Assembly (NCBI RefSeq): GCF_003073045.1
Contig: NC_037593.1
Coordinates: 20,701,027-20,765,026 of the forward strand
Length of the DNA stretch: 64,000 nt
Source of the DNA: Pomacea canaliculata
Lineage: Eukaryota > Mollusca > Gastropoda > Architaenioglossa > Ampullariidae
Direction: 5' to 3'
Below are positions 10,851-22,534 of the stretch, piece by piece. How positions within the stretch are numbered: position 1 is the stretch's first letter; each line of letters begins with the position of its first letter. Below the pieces are notes generated by a model. The model saw nothing but the letters and a program-made list of their open reading frames with translations, searched no databases and was not told the DNA's origin. The translations under genes and the position numbers were made by a program.

Positions 10851-11035
10851 TTAGTTTTTAACCTTGCTTGAGGTACCGAACCCACAAATTTCAGATGCAC
10901 ATTCACCGAACCCTTCTTTAGTGTCATCACGAATTGCGGGTGTCTCTTGACCTCCGTTACGGAGGTTCCGCAGAACCCCTGAGATCGACTCACCGAACCC
11001 CTAGGGTTCGATCGAACCCCGGTTAAAAACCACTG
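10851..11035. mobile_element. 185-bp hAT-type MITE, unit 2
   Basis: Same element and same site as 3328-3512. ACTTAGAC is perfect on both sides (10843-10850 and 11036-11043). The left end is worn (TTAGTTTTTAACC). Confidence 0.85.
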
Positions 11036-11059
11036 ACTTAGACGGTTATTATAACCAAG

Positions 11060-11233
11060 CAGGGCTTCTGCTAAGGCTAAATTCTTTGGGGTCCCAGGGA
11101 CACCTTCTTCAGATTTTTAAGGGGTCCCTGTTCTTCGCCGAAATTTGAAGGGACCCCATTGACGAAAATTGAAGTGGTCCTCCGAACTTTTAATGCGTAC
11201 TGTACGCAATTTTTTGCGTAAGCAGAAGCCCTG
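11060..11233. mobile_element. 174-bp MITE with CAGGGCTTCTGCT ends, unit 2
   Basis: Same element and position as 3537-3712, with ACCAAG at 11054-11059 and 11234-11239. Confidence 0.85.
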
Positions 11234-11239
11234 ACCAAG

Positions 11240-11619
11240 TCAGGCCCCAGGCGCTTTCTTTAGACAGATTCTCAGTAGATAGTTACCTGCTCCAAACGTG
11301 CGTTCATAAAAATTTCTTCATTTTATTTGATTACCCTAATATGTATTGATATTTATACATATTGACTGCTTTGTTTTATCTACAAAACTGGTAGCTTCGG
11401 TTTGATGCTGAATCGCATGCACATCGTTGTTCAACTGGCACAGGAAAGCGACACTCCTATCCCATCCCTGCTTGTGAGGGCATCCACCTTGGGTTGTAGA
11501 GGGGAAAGTGCGCTCTGCAGCTACTTACTACTACTACTGACTGCAAGCTGTGTGTCTTTGTGTGAGTTTGGTTGAATACAACACGAAAGTATTAATTTAG
11601 CACACATCATTTGTTGCAG
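11240..11619 (+). other. UGT copy 2 upstream region
   Basis: Matches the upstream regions of UGT copies 1 and 3 and ends with the same TTTGTTGCAG acceptor just before the start codon. No coding signal. Confidence 0.45.
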
Positions 11620-11629
11620 GATTCACACA

Positions 11630-13163
11630 ATGAAACACACGACAGCGTGTTGGCATCTGTGTTTGTGTGTCATGATGATGTTCTCGGCATCAGGCGAAAC
11701 CAAGCGTGTCATGCTGATGCCACTCCCTATTTCAAGTCATGCCGTCATGCACTTGACGCTCGCGGAAGCATTGACGGCCAAAGGTCACGAGGTGTGGGTC
11801 GTTCTGTCTACCGACGTCGTCAGAAAGGGTTACCATGACCTGAAGGGAGTGCACATCATCGAGTACACCACCAGCATCTCCATGCAAGACGACACTGTCG
11901 TGCCTTTTCTTTTGAAACCATATTTCGATGGAAGAAAACCAGAAATAGAGAATCACATTCATTTGATGTGTCAGCTGAACGACGAGATCATGACCAACCA
12001 GTCGCTGTTTCAGACAATGCGAGATGCCAAGCCAGATCTCTTCGTGTACGACGATGGTAATCATCAGAGAATCTACCTTATCTTCGCCTACAGGATGGGG
12101 GTACCTTTTGCCGGCGTGCACTTCGCAAACGACCCCTTCTTCCGCAGAATTCCTTTTTCTCTCCGCGTCGACCCATCGAGTTCCTTCCCCTCGGGCAGCA
12201 CATGACCTTCGCAGAGCGTTTGAACAACTTTCTGTTCTATGTATCTCTCTACATGGGGCATCCTCTCTGTCCGGAAAAATGCCGTGGAGTTGTATGCACC
12301 TGAGATGCCCTATATTCCAATGACTATGTTGGGAGCCAAGGCGGAGGTGCACCTGTCTGTGCATGACCATTTTCTGGACTATCCTCGACCATCTTTACCC
12401 AATACTAAAGTCATTGGCGGGATAGCGGCTTCGCCAGCAAAACCTCTGTCTGCGGATCTTCAGGAATTCATGGACAACGCTAAGGACGGTGTCGTCATTG
12501 TATCCTTCGGCTCTCTCGTTCTCGACTTGCCCGAGGCCGCAGTCAGCAAATTGCTGTCGGCTCTGGAAAGCGTGCCAATGAAAGCTGTGTTTCGTGCCAA
12601 CAGGACATCACCAGACCCAGGGAGAATTCTGATCATGCCTTGGATACCACAAAATGACCTCCTGGCTCACCGCGCCAAACTCCAAGGTCTTGGTGACCCA
12701 CGTGGAGCCAGCAGCCAGGCCCAAGCGTTGTATCACGCTGGTGCAATGCTCTGCATCCCGTTGTTTTACGACAGTTCTACAACGCCGAGAGAGTTCGAGA
12801 CAGAAAGGCTTCGGGCTGAACACTGGACCTGCGCACTGCGAAAGTGTCGAGCATTGTCAGCGCCTAATGACTTTGTGGAAAAGCTCGGCCTACCGCGACG
12901 CCATCGCCGCGCGTCTCACTCTTCCGCCGATCAGATGGGTGTGCGGCAGAACGAGGGCCTACTGGCTTGATCACGTGATGAAATATTGGCGGGCGGTTAC
13001 ATGAGGTCTGCGGGGGCCAAGAGATTCCACTGTATCAGTTTCTTATTACTCGACGTTGTCTTCTTCATCGTCGCTGCGCTTATTGTTTCTTTGTGTGTTG
13101 ATGTCTGCTGCACTGTGGTGTTACTGGCAAAAGTTCTTTCAACGAAAATCAAAAGCTGACTAA
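11630..13163 (+). pseudogene. UGT: UDP-glycosyltransferase copy 2, frame broken
   Basis: Aligns end to end with the intact copy at 22535-24061. The first 180 codons are open. Around 12160-12180 three runs are one C short, shifting the frame. Near 12270 an A4 run has become A5. A second long open stretch (12239-12640) carries the GGIAASPAKPLSADLQEF and VVIVSFGSLVLDL blocks. The donor-binding signature is scrambled by further one-base changes at 12670-12780, although ALYHAGAMLCIPLFYD is visible. The stop aligned with the intact copy is at 13161-13163. Nearly all the breaks are changes in the length of single-letter runs, so sequencing error is as likely as true decay. Confidence 0.8.
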
Positions 13164-14049
13164 AAACGAAATCTTAAAACAATTTTGAGATCGTGATCAG
13201 AAGAAGAAAAACGTCGAGTTCTGGGAAAAGGCAAAGAAACAAAATAAAACGTTGATGTAGTTCGTTGGCCACCACCGCCACATCAGTTGATGACGTGCAC
13301 ACCGGACACCCGACCGCCGCGTCACAGCATTATCATCAGTAGTGACACGTCACGTGATCTTCCTCGTAAACAACAATAAATGGCACAAGCCAAATCTATA
13401 AGTAAACAAAACGAAAACGGAAAGCGCGAAAGAAGAAGCGGCATATACCTGAAGAGAGCAAGATCATGAGATCAGACAAGGCTCTTGCGGACTGGTACTC
13501 CCTCATCTTGATTAACACCAATTAAACCTTTTAACTACTATTTTAACCAGAGAGAAATAATCTTCGACAGTAGCCTTACAAGCTGACTTATCATGTACCC
13601 CGTACATATCCAATCTCGATGTCTTGTAATGTTGTGTTTTCTAGCTGTACACCAGTTAAAAAAATAAAGTACCTGACATTTCTATTCTTGTCTGCACAGC
13701 TTTTATTTCTCCCTCAGCCACATACTCTAAAGTTTATGAGGCCTTGACCCACTCACTCCCATATACAGTCGGGTACGTCTGTTTATGGGATCATTTAAGT
13801 GTGAGGGCTACTTCGCCTACCCGACCCCCATATGGAGTTAGGTATCCATCGCCGACAGCTGGGTCTACTGGGGAATGTTCTCTGAACCATAAGGGTATCG
13901 AACTGGGATCTCTAACTTTCCAGCAGACAACGTGAGAAATCTTTTGTGTAATTTTTTGATTTATTGCCGACAGTTTATTTATTGCCGACTGAGACAAGGA
14001 AAGGCCCTAGACATGTATTTTAAGCGCCATCGACAAGAGGGCGGAAAAT
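13164..14049. other. UGT copy 2 downstream region
   Basis: 3' UTR-like sequence with AATAAA near 13240 and 13662, then the SINE-like segment (about 13745-13905) also seen after copies 1, 3 and 4. No gene. Confidence 0.45.
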
Positions 14050-14532
14050 CAGGTAGTATTCGAGTTACGTCGTTTCATGGTTACGACGTTTTATATTACG
14101 CTCATTCCGACTTACGAGGTCAGTGCATCAAAGAAAAGGCCATCACCATGGAGGTGAAAGTGGATATAATAAGGCAATCTGAGAAGGGGGAGACAGCAAC
14201 AGAAATTGGCAGGTCATTATGACTTAGTCGTTCGACTGTCGCTACGATTATCAAGATAAATATCGCATCCTTTAACACGTGAAATTATCTGCTCCTATGA
14301 AAGCGACAGTGATAACAAAGCGTACTGTACTACAATATTTTACTGTACTTATGTTTATTGATAATTATGTACGTTGCTGTGTTAGGATAGGTGTTTGGAT
14401 AGGCTAAGTGTTTGCAGTACTGTACTGTTATTATGGTACAGTACTGTATGAACGTATGATCCGACTTACGTCGAAATTCGGCTTACGACGCCGCGTAAGA
14501 ATGGATCAACGTCGTAAGTCGAGGACTACCTG
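14050..14532 (+). mobile_element. Tigger-like MITE, unit 2
   Basis: Ends CAGGTAGTATTCGAG and GAGGACTACCTG, with a TA after the right end. Encodes the same short helix-turn-helix peptide (MEVKVDIIRQSEKGE) from 14149, cut by TGA soon after. Confidence 0.88.
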
Positions 14533-15728
14533 TACTTAACAAAAATAAACAAGAGTAAACGTTGCTATCCTGAAAAACGTTAAAATAATTCTGACCAGGT
14601 ATGTATAGTTGTCTGCTTTTATTAAATAAAGATTTAAAAAAAACTATGTGAATGCAAATTAATTTTGTATCGCCAATTTAAAATAAGATTCTGTATCACT
14701 AATTTTAAATTCCATATATTAAGGAACTGTATACATTACATCCTTGGAAGTAATTTTCCCCTTCACAAAAATGGTATTATCTAGAAATGTATCTAGAATC
14801 CTCAAATATTTTGTAAAAAATTGTTCTTTTTGTAATTGTCTATGCGCCTAATGCATAACTTTTTTAAAGACAGCAAAATCCATGCACCCCAACGAAGTAG
14901 CAGCACACCAGTTTTGTATTTATAAATGGATTTACCTATATGGAGTCTGTCAGGAACGCTGTTTTTGATCACACTTTCACTCACTACACGCACGCATCCC
15001 CTTGCGTGTTCTTTCAATCACATATCACAAAGATTTGTCATGGGCAACAAAACTTTAAATCAATCAACATTAACTAAATATATATACCAAGTCCGTAGGT
15101 CTTCCACACAGCGACCTGTAAGTCCAAACTGTCGTATGTTTTGAATAAATCGTTAGTCTTAGTTACTCACACCCAAAATGAAATCCTCCTTGAATTGCAC
15201 ATACACAAGTTCCCCAAAACGGACAATCCATTCACTCTGTCCGCTACTCTTCCTTTCTCTCAACCGTCTCTGTATCCACACGTACAGTCAGACAGCTCCT
15301 CAGTTTTCTGTCCGTCCTTTCTCTCTCCAAAAATCTACTCCGTCCGCTTCTCATCACCTCTCTGGCGGTTACTTTGGGATTCCACACTCCCAATGAGTCC
15401 CATTGTAGTTCCTTGACTGGGCAAGCAACTAATTTACTTATTACCGGTCCCTGTATCCCCACTTACAGTCAGACCACTTTCACGCCTGTCCTTTCTATAT
15501 CTCGTCTCCCGTCGTCTGCTTCTTCCAAAAATTTTCACTCTCCCCACAATCTAAAACTACGTCATAAAATGACGTCGTTTTCTGACGCTAAACACGACGC
15601 AACCAAAAAGACTTTCCGATACTGGTAAGGGCAATAATCTCTGACAAACAAAAGACAGGGGCAACAACCCCCTGTTCTTAATAGACTGGTCAGTGACAGA
15701 GTCTCTGTGCTACTTTCATTTCTTTTAG
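14533..15728. other. Start of a partial extra unit
   Basis: Near-copy of 6998-8193, the flank upstream of the small exon. No independent gene. Confidence 0.6.
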
Positions 15729-15851
15729 CAAAAAATATAATCTTGTTTGTGTCCCTGGGTGAGACCGCATGTACACTAAATGTTATTGTTGGTCACCAGA
15801 GATGTGTGGAGTGGGTGTGTAGTGGTTTTCCAAAGCCCGGTGCTGACAAGG
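15729..15851 (+). pseudogene. Small cysteine-rich exon, 5' fragment
   Basis: Starts at the same CTTTTAG acceptor and matches 8194-8316, then jumps at GACAAGGA into sequence that belongs downstream of a UGT (ATCTCTAACTTTACAGC, as at 13909). The break shares GGA with both parents. It is therefore a truncated exon at a rearrangement junction. Confidence 0.75.
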
Positions 15852-15993
15852 ATCTCTAACTTTACAGCAGACAACGTGAGAAATCTTTTGTGTAATTTTT
15901 TTATTTATTGCCGACAGTTTATTTATTGCATACTGAGACAAGGAAAGGCCCTAGACATGTATTTTAAGCGCCATCGACAAAAGGGCGGAAAAT

Positions 15994-16207
15994 CAGGTAG
16001 TCGTCGAGTTACGTCGTTTCGTGGTTACGACGCTTTATATTACGGTCTTTCCGACTTACGAGGTCAGTGCATCAAAGAAAAGGAAGGTCATCACCATGGA
16101 GGTGAAAGTGGATATTCTAAGGCAATCTGAGAAGGGGGAGACAGCAACAGAAATTGACAGGTCATTATGACTTAGTCGTTCGACTGTCGCTACGATTATC
16201 AAGGATA
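15994..16207 (+). mobile_element. Truncated Tigger-like MITE at rearrangement junction
   Basis: The left half of the MITE (CAGGTAGTCGTCGAG start, MEVKVDILRQSEKGE peptide) stops near 16207 and continues directly with unit flank (TGCGTGTTCTTTCAATC, as at 15003). The right half is missing. Confidence 0.8.
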
Positions 16208-16967
16208 ATGCGTGTTCTTTCAATCACATATCACAAAGATTTGTCGTGGGCAACAAAACTTTAAATCAATCAACATTAACTAAATATATATATATACAAA
16301 AAGTAGGTCTTCCACACAGCGACCTGCAACTCCAACTGTCGTATGTTTTGAATAAATCGTTAGTCTTAGTTACTCACACCAAAATGAAATCTCCTTGAAT
16401 TGCATATACAAGTTCCCCAAACGGACAATCCATTCACTCTGTCCGCTACTCTTCTTTCTCCCAACCGTCCTCTATATCCACACGTACAGTCCAGACAGTT
16501 CCTCAGTTTTCTGTCCGTCTTTCTCTCTCCAAAAATCTACTCCGTCGCTTCTCATCAACTCTCTGGCGGTTACTTTGGGATTCCACACTCCAATGAGTCC
16601 TTGTAGTTCCTTGACTGGGCAAGCAACTAATTTACTTATTACCGGTCCCTGTATCCACACGTACAGTCAGACCACTTTCACGCCTGTCCTTTCTATATCT
16701 CGTCTCTCGTCGTCTGCTTCTTTTCAAAATTTTTACTCTCCCCACAATCTAAAAACTACGTCATAAAACACGACGCAACAAACACAATCTTAAAACTACG
16801 TCATAAAATGACGTCGTGTTCTGACGCTAAACACGACGTAACCAAAAAGACTCTCCGATACTGGTAAGGGCAATAATCTCTGACAAACAAAAGACAGGGG
16901 CAACAACCCCCTGTTCCTAACAGACTGGTCCGTGACAGAGTCTCTGTGCTACTTTCGTTTCTTTTAG
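16208..16967. other. Unit 3 flank upstream of the small exon
   Basis: Copy of 15003-15728. It contains a short local repeat of ACTACGTCATAAAA (16757-16807) not seen in units 1 and 2. No gene. Confidence 0.5.
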
Positions 16968-17186
16968 CAAAAAATATAATCTTGTTTGTGTCCCTGTGTG
17001 AGACCGAATGTACACTAAATGTTGTTGTTGGTCACCAGAGATGTGTGGAGTGGGCGTGTAGTGGTTTTCCAAAGCCCGGTGCTGACAAGGACAAGAACTG
17101 CAACGCCCTGGCGGAAGCCATTGACGACTGCAGGCGGTTCCCGGGTCTGAAGGAGAAGATCGACGAGAGCAAGTGCTACACCGGCC
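16968..17186 (+). pseudogene. Small cysteine-rich exon of unit 3, 5' part
   Basis: Opens with the CTTTTAG acceptor and follows the unit-2 exon codon by codon as far as KCYTG, where a 2.2-kb element interrupts it. The remaining codons resume at 19388. Apart from the insertion the frame is intact; the joined ends share a 7-base duplication. Confidence 0.75.
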
Positions 17187-17283
17187 GAAGAATTGTTGTA
17201 TAGCGACCTCATCCGAGCCTTCGAGTAGCCCATTCAATGTTCAATGAATGATGCACTTAATGTAGTATCACAAGAGACTTTAC

Positions 17284-18000
17284 TTACTTGTAAACAAAAC
17301 TCAAGTCTGGACAAACTGAACGGTCCGAGGCCAAATAGATGTAATTGTCTGGGTGCTCCATATGCAGATTAAATTTGTGCATATTGAGAGCAGATGCCTG
17401 GATGTGCCCTCTAGCAAACAAATCTTTAAATTTTTGAATTGTGTCCTCTGACACATCCCGGTGCTGCATTACTTTGGCATTGCCTGTGATTGGATGATTA
17501 TGCACATGCTCAATATGCACAATCAAGGCAAAGCTGGCAAATGATGGTCACTGCTTTTTTCCTGGAACAAAATAGTTAGCTATGTATAATATATTGCAAA
17601 ACCACTCAGAAAGTTAAATAACATTGCTGTAGATGTAACATGACAGATGTATGACTTAATATACTCTCACCATACACACACCCAAAGTAATACTGATATC
17701 GAAAGACAGAACTTACATGGTAGTTGCTTTGACTGCCAAGGTCATCTGAGCGGGGCAATTTGTATTTTTGGAGTTTGGCTTCTCATCTGCTGTTTTACTT
17801 CTTGTAAAAGTATTGTGCTGACACCTGTAATAGATTTTCAGTAGGGTTCCTTTCCAGTAACTCGGGCAGTTGTTTTTACACGCCATGTAATCTGGGCCTT
17901 TTTCTTGTGTTGGTCAAACAAGCTCTTGCATCTTCTGCAGTAGTGATGGGCACTCTTATTTCACACTTAAACTTGCCTTCACCCATTGCTGAATACCAGC
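17284..18000 (-). pseudogene. Remnant of invertebrate MULE-like transposase N-terminal region
   Basis: Read on the minus strand in several frames: RVPITTAEDARACL, then QITWRVKTTARVTGKEPY, then YYRCQHNT and SKNTNCPAQM (about 17967 down to 17715). A possible donor (GTAAGT) follows. From about 17565 come SDHHLPALP and, after a one-base shift, IEHVHNHPI...HRDVSEDTIQKFKDLFARGH and a tail ending DRSVCPDLSFVY. The C..H / NCPA / HVHNHP pattern is a WRKY/FLYWCH-like zinc-binding region. The order matches a widespread invertebrate family that I know only as uncharacterised MULE/SWIM-type proteins. At least three frameshifts and a truncated C-terminus show it is dead. Confidence 0.6.
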
Positions 18001-18992
18001 AAACATGATATCCTGTCCTTCAGGAAGGATGGCCTGCCAATAATTCAACAACATGAAAAGCTAGCAATAAGCATTTGGAAATTTTGAATGCTAAGTATAA
18101 CCAAAAACAGCCTGTCAATATTAAAAAAAATTATTTGTTAAAATAGCAAAGTTCAGTTAATTTTATATTACAATGAAAATTATGTTTTGTTAATAAAACA
18201 GCAATGTTTAGGAGAAGGAGAAGCAAAAATAGCATGCAGCTGTATTTAGCATTACCCTGATTTTAACAAGTAATGCTGTTGTTGCATAAAGAATTAGAAC
18301 AGCAGAGAACAGTCATGCTAAGTGCATAATGGTAATACATTATTTTTATGATGATTCTGCTGTTTTTTAAACTGTTAGAATTCAAGAGCCTGGTTTTTGC
18401 TCTTCATTTTTCAAACATTATTAATAGCAATTAACCATTTCCTCATATTTTTAATTTAATAATTGTTGTTCATGAGTAAAGAAATGTTTTTATGCAATAA
18501 TGAGGCAACACAATTAAGCATTAGTATCTCATTCTGAAACCATTGGGAAATGATTTCTTTGAAAAAAATTGATAAATCTTCATTTGGAAACCTTATATAT
18601 AGGGCTATATAAATGGGCAAATGTATATTTTTTGCAGGCCGAAAATAATAGAGGAAGACAGTTATGCTGCTTTCTGTGAAGAACAAAAGTATAAGGCAAA
18701 CTACTGTCTAAACTTCCCCGATCAAAAGTACGTCTTTCTCTGGGATTAACACGTACTTTTATCGTAAAGAATGTATGTACACGTGCACATGAAGTCTGAA
18801 AATTGACTAATATATACATACCAGCAAGTCAGGATATTCCTTGATTGGTACACCTGATTCACAGGGTTTAGTTGTGTGTGTCATCGGAATCGACATGATG
18901 ACTAAAAATACTGGCGTTTGTCGATATTGTGCCAAATGCTCGCTTAAATGATTAAGCTGTACAGTAAACTGCTGCAGATAAGCGCGCGTACT

Positions 18993-19305
18993 TTTTAATA
19001 TTTATTAAAACTGCTTATTCCTGCCACAAACTGCCGTATGTGGAGTCTTGACATCGAGCAGACGACAACTTAAAACAGTGCAACGAGCAGACGACAACTT
19101 AAAACAGTGCAACGTGTGTGTTCACAGCTGTATGGGTTAGAGATATATAAAATCTAATGGTTATTTTTTTAAATGATACTTTGTAATATTTATTAAAACT
19201 GCTTATTCCTGCCACAAACTGCCGTATGTGGAGTCTTGACATCGAGCAGACGACAACCCAAAACAGTGCGATATGTGTATGTGCAAAGCTGTATTGGGTT
19301 AGAGA
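18993..19305. repeat. Direct duplication inside the 2.2-kb insertion
   Basis: About 93 bases of near-identical sequence (AATATTTATTAAAACTGC through GACAAC..AAAACAGTGC), plus a weaker tail, occur at 18993-19143 and again at 19182-19305. Within the first copy a 29-base block (CGAGCAGACGACAACTTAAA...) is itself doubled. Confidence 0.8.
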
Positions 19306-19387
19306 GTAAGTCACGTGAGCTAGCGGCCAATCCGAAGGCTCGGATGAGGTCGCAATACAACAATTCTTCGGGAAAAGCAAATTCGCC

Positions 19388-19447
19388 ACCGGCCTCCGCT
19401 GGGTGCAGGCGGATCGCGAGGACGACTGTCCGAGAGTGGGGAACTAA
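19388..19447 (+). pseudogene. Small cysteine-rich exon of unit 3, 3' part
   Basis: Continues the exon broken at 17186 (GLRWVQADREDDCPRV) to TAA at 19445-19447. It is followed by the usual microsatellite and AATAAA (19825-19830). Confidence 0.75.
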
Positions 19448-19567
19448 CTCTACCCACCAGGTGGCGACAGGCGTTTCACTACACGATAACGGGCTGTTAG
19501 CCAGATACCAGTGACGTCTGCAACCACTCACTGCAGAGGATCCCGTAACCCAACCCTCATTCCTTGT

Positions 19568-19745
19568 CTCACACATGCACACACACCCATGCACATACAC
19601 ACGCATGCACTCACACACACACATGCACATGAACATACACACGCATGCACTCACACACACACATGCATTCACACACATGCACTCACACACACATGCACTC
19701 ACACACACATGCACTCACACACACATGCACTCACATACGCACATG
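19568..19745. repeat. CACACATG microsatellite, unit 3
   Basis: About 180 bp of the same imperfect repeat as at 705-1010. Confidence 0.95.
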
Positions 19746-19830
19746 TGTGAGAAACGAGTCAGTAAATTATTCACTTCTATTTTCTTTGTAAATTTATGCC
19801 CCTATGCAAAACCAAAAAGAAAGCAATAAA

Positions 19831-21253
19831 ATGCAGTGTGCAGATTAGCATTCAGTGTTCTTTTTCTTTAAAATTAATGTTTAGAAACGCGACAGCTTTA
19901 TATTGTTATTGTAACGAACGAAGAACTGTTGAATATGATTTGTGTGTCCTCTTTATGTCTCCTTACTGTTCAAGCTAATTTCAACCAACTTCAATATAAA
20001 TTACTTCGAAATTTCTCTTTGCTGAGTTGAATCAGTCTTAGATGTTGAGACCGGTAAGTTGAAACCGTCTGTCGAGGCGCATCCATTATGCTGTGGGTAA
20101 TATATGTCACAGTGACATCAAAGTCATGTGGACAAGTCGATCCGTCCTTCATAGTTTTTTTGTTGTTTTTTTTTTTTTTTGACTTAAAGCAAAAACTAAC
20201 AAAAAAAACAAACAAGCAAAATAGCAGTACTATGTTTCTATCTGTTTTTCACTCCTAACTGATACCTGAAATATAAATTCTACCAAGTTATACTGCGGCA
20301 ATGACCTATGACCTTTATATATATATACCAATCCCTCTCTCTCGCGATCTTTCTGTCACACACGCACTAAGAGAGAGCGAAGAACCTAGAAAGCACACGT
20401 TGACAGGTCGACCACAAAATTCAAGTTTGAGGACTACGAGGGAAATTGCTACGCGAGAACAAGGTACGCATGATACAGTACAGCTACTTCTGAATTTCAT
20501 CCTCTGACAATGAAAGTGTATTGTTTATTTTCACTTGTATTTCCAACTCTTACAGTTATCTAAGAGCAGTGTCAAATGGCAAAGCACACAAGAAATAGCC
20601 GGCTAGGGTCGACTTCTTCTTAGTTCTGACCTTGGATATATCAAAAAAAAAATTCACACACAAAATACATTTCTTTCTTTCAGTTTCAATACGAAACACT
20701 AAAAGAGATTTTATTTCATTTTGTAGTAAAAAAAAATAGTAAATAATGAAAAGTCAGCATCGTCACTATTTGACAAGAAGTGGACTTGTATGAAAGCACA
20801 AGACTGTTTCGCTGCCTCTGCCATCTTGAACGAAAGCTTGCCATTAGGGGTGACTAGTGATTCCACTATCTCATCATGGGAGCATTTTACTGCCCAAAAC
20901 ACATCACATCACACGATCAGCTCATCCTATGAGCATCTCATTGACTGTACCAGTGATATGAGCAGCTGGCTCCACCAGACTCATTGCAAGAACCAATCAA
21001 CCCATGTAAACAGCAGATTCACCACAACACACACCAGTAAGCATCACAACTGTAAATCAACCTTTTCCCACCAAAAACATTTTCTTTGATCGCTTCTTTC
21101 TTGCATACTTTTCTTTCAATAAATCAAACTGAAAACTGACTATTGTGCATATAATTGTTTTCTTATGAATGGATAACCGCGCATTACAAATAGACATCAT
21201 CATCATCTGTTACCAGGGATTCGTAAGCAACTTCAGTTTAGAATGAATTCACG
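19831..21253. other. Unit 3 spacer
   Basis: Non-coding, collinear with 8829-10430 minus the LINE fragment. No gene seen. Confidence 0.5.
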
Positions 21254-21261
21254 TTGTAGAC

Positions 21262-21600
21262 CAGTGGTTCTCAAAGTGTGGTCCGCGGACCACTAGTGGT
21301 CATCGGGCATAAGTCATGTGGTCCGCGGCTGACAGTCGTCATATGTCAGCAAAGTGATGGTTAAAGTGATGCATTCCTCCTATTAACATTTTAATTACAA
21401 ATAACGAGGTACACGTAGTTTTATGTCAACTTATTACTATACTACTGTCACAGAAGTTCATTTAGTTTTGAATTAAAATGAAACAAATGCGGCAATTTAA
21501 ATTTGAAATTCATAGTACAGACTGATTTTTAGGCCTTGGTCCGCCATGGTTTTTACTTAAGTAAAGTGGTCCGCGGTCCGAAAAACTTTGAGAACCACTG
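21262..21600. mobile_element. 339-bp hAT-type MITE, only in unit 3
   Basis: The ends are exact inverted repeats (CAGTGGTTCTCAAAGT / ACTTTGAGAACCACTG). The inner blocks GTGGTCCGCGG are also inverted. The target TTGTAGAC is duplicated at 21254-21261 and 21601-21608. Units 1, 2 and 4 have the single, empty site (ACGTTGTAGAC). Eight-base duplication and end sequence identify hAT. No coding capacity. Confidence 0.95.
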
Positions 21601-21608
21601 TTGTAGAC

Positions 21609-21913
21609 TAATGGGACGTTTACTAAATTCTGTCAGCAGCATGAGCAATGTCAGTGTCAAAATATGTGGCACTAGTACCCACGAACATGCGAGTTGTGTG
21701 TGCTCTCCCCTACAACAGAGCTAGAAAAATACAAATACTGTCACGGGTACCTGCTCAACTGCTCTGTCGCCTGAAGGCTACACTATCTGGGTTAGAGAAG
21801 TGAGCTGGCTTGACCTCGAGTATTTTTATCTAGGTCCTTCGCCACAGTCTGTTGCCTCACTTGTCTCTAGCGGTGACAAAGAAAGATACAGTTACAGTTA
21901 AGGCTCATGTAGC
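21609..21913. other. Unit 3 spacer
   Basis: Shared unit sequence, no gene. Confidence 0.4.
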
Positions 21914-21921
21914 ACTTAGAC

Positions 21922-22106
21922 TTAGTTTTTAACTTTGCTCGAGGTACCGAACCCACAAATTTCATATGCACATTCACCGAACCCTTCTTTAATGTCATCA
22001 CGAATTGCGGGTGTGTCTTGACCTCAATGGCGGAGGCTCCGCCGAACCCCTGAGATCGACTCACCGAACCCCTAGGGTTCGATCGAACCCCGGTTAAGAA
22101 CCACTG
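21922..22106. mobile_element. 185-bp hAT-type MITE, unit 3
   Basis: Same element and site as in unit 1, ACTTAGAC at 21914-21921 and 22107-22114. The neighbouring 176-bp MITE site is empty in this unit (TTATTATGTCCAAGTCAGG). Confidence 0.85.
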
Positions 22107-22114
22107 ACTTAGAC

Positions 22115-22524
22115 GGTTATTATGTCCAAGTCAGGCCCCAGGTGCATTCTTTAGACAGATTCTCAGTAGATAGTTACCTGTTCCAAACGCGCGTTCATAA
22201 CAATTTCTTCATTTTATTTGATTACCCTAATATGTATTTATATTTGTACATCGCTTTCATGAGCTGCGGACTGCTTTGTTTTATCTACAAAACTGGTAGC
22301 TTCGGTTTGATGCTGAATCGCATGCACATCGTTGTTCAACTGGCACAGGAAAGCGACACTCATATCCCATCCCATCCCTGCTTGTGAGGGCATCCACCTC
22401 GGGTTGTAGAGGGGAAAGTGAACTCTAGAGCTACTACTACTACTGACTGCAGCTGTGTGTCTTTGTGTGAGTTTGGTTGAATACAGCACGAAAGTATTAA
22501 TTAGGCACACATCATTTGTTGCAG
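22115..22524 (+). other. UGT copy 3 upstream region with probable 5' UTR intron end
   Basis: Conserved between the UGT copies. It ends in CATTTGTTGCAG, an acceptor-like sequence 10 bases before the ATG, implying a 5' UTR intron. No TATA box or donor can be named with confidence. Confidence 0.45.
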
Positions 22525-22534
22525 GATTCACACA

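Larger units (their letters stand above)
17187..19387 (-). mobile_element. 2.2-kb inverted-end insertion with MULE-like gene remnants
   Basis: The element splits the small exon and is flanked by ACCGGCC (17180-17186 and 19388-19394). The left 37 bases (17187-17223) are the reverse complement of 19333-19369 with one mismatch; 18 further bases lie outside the right arm only. The minus strand carries the remains of one gene (see 17284-18000). Long inverted ends and this gene type suggest a Mutator-like (MULE) element, but the 7-bp duplication is shorter than usual and the superfamily is inferred. The rest (18060-18990) is AT-rich without a recognisable gene. Confidence 0.65.
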
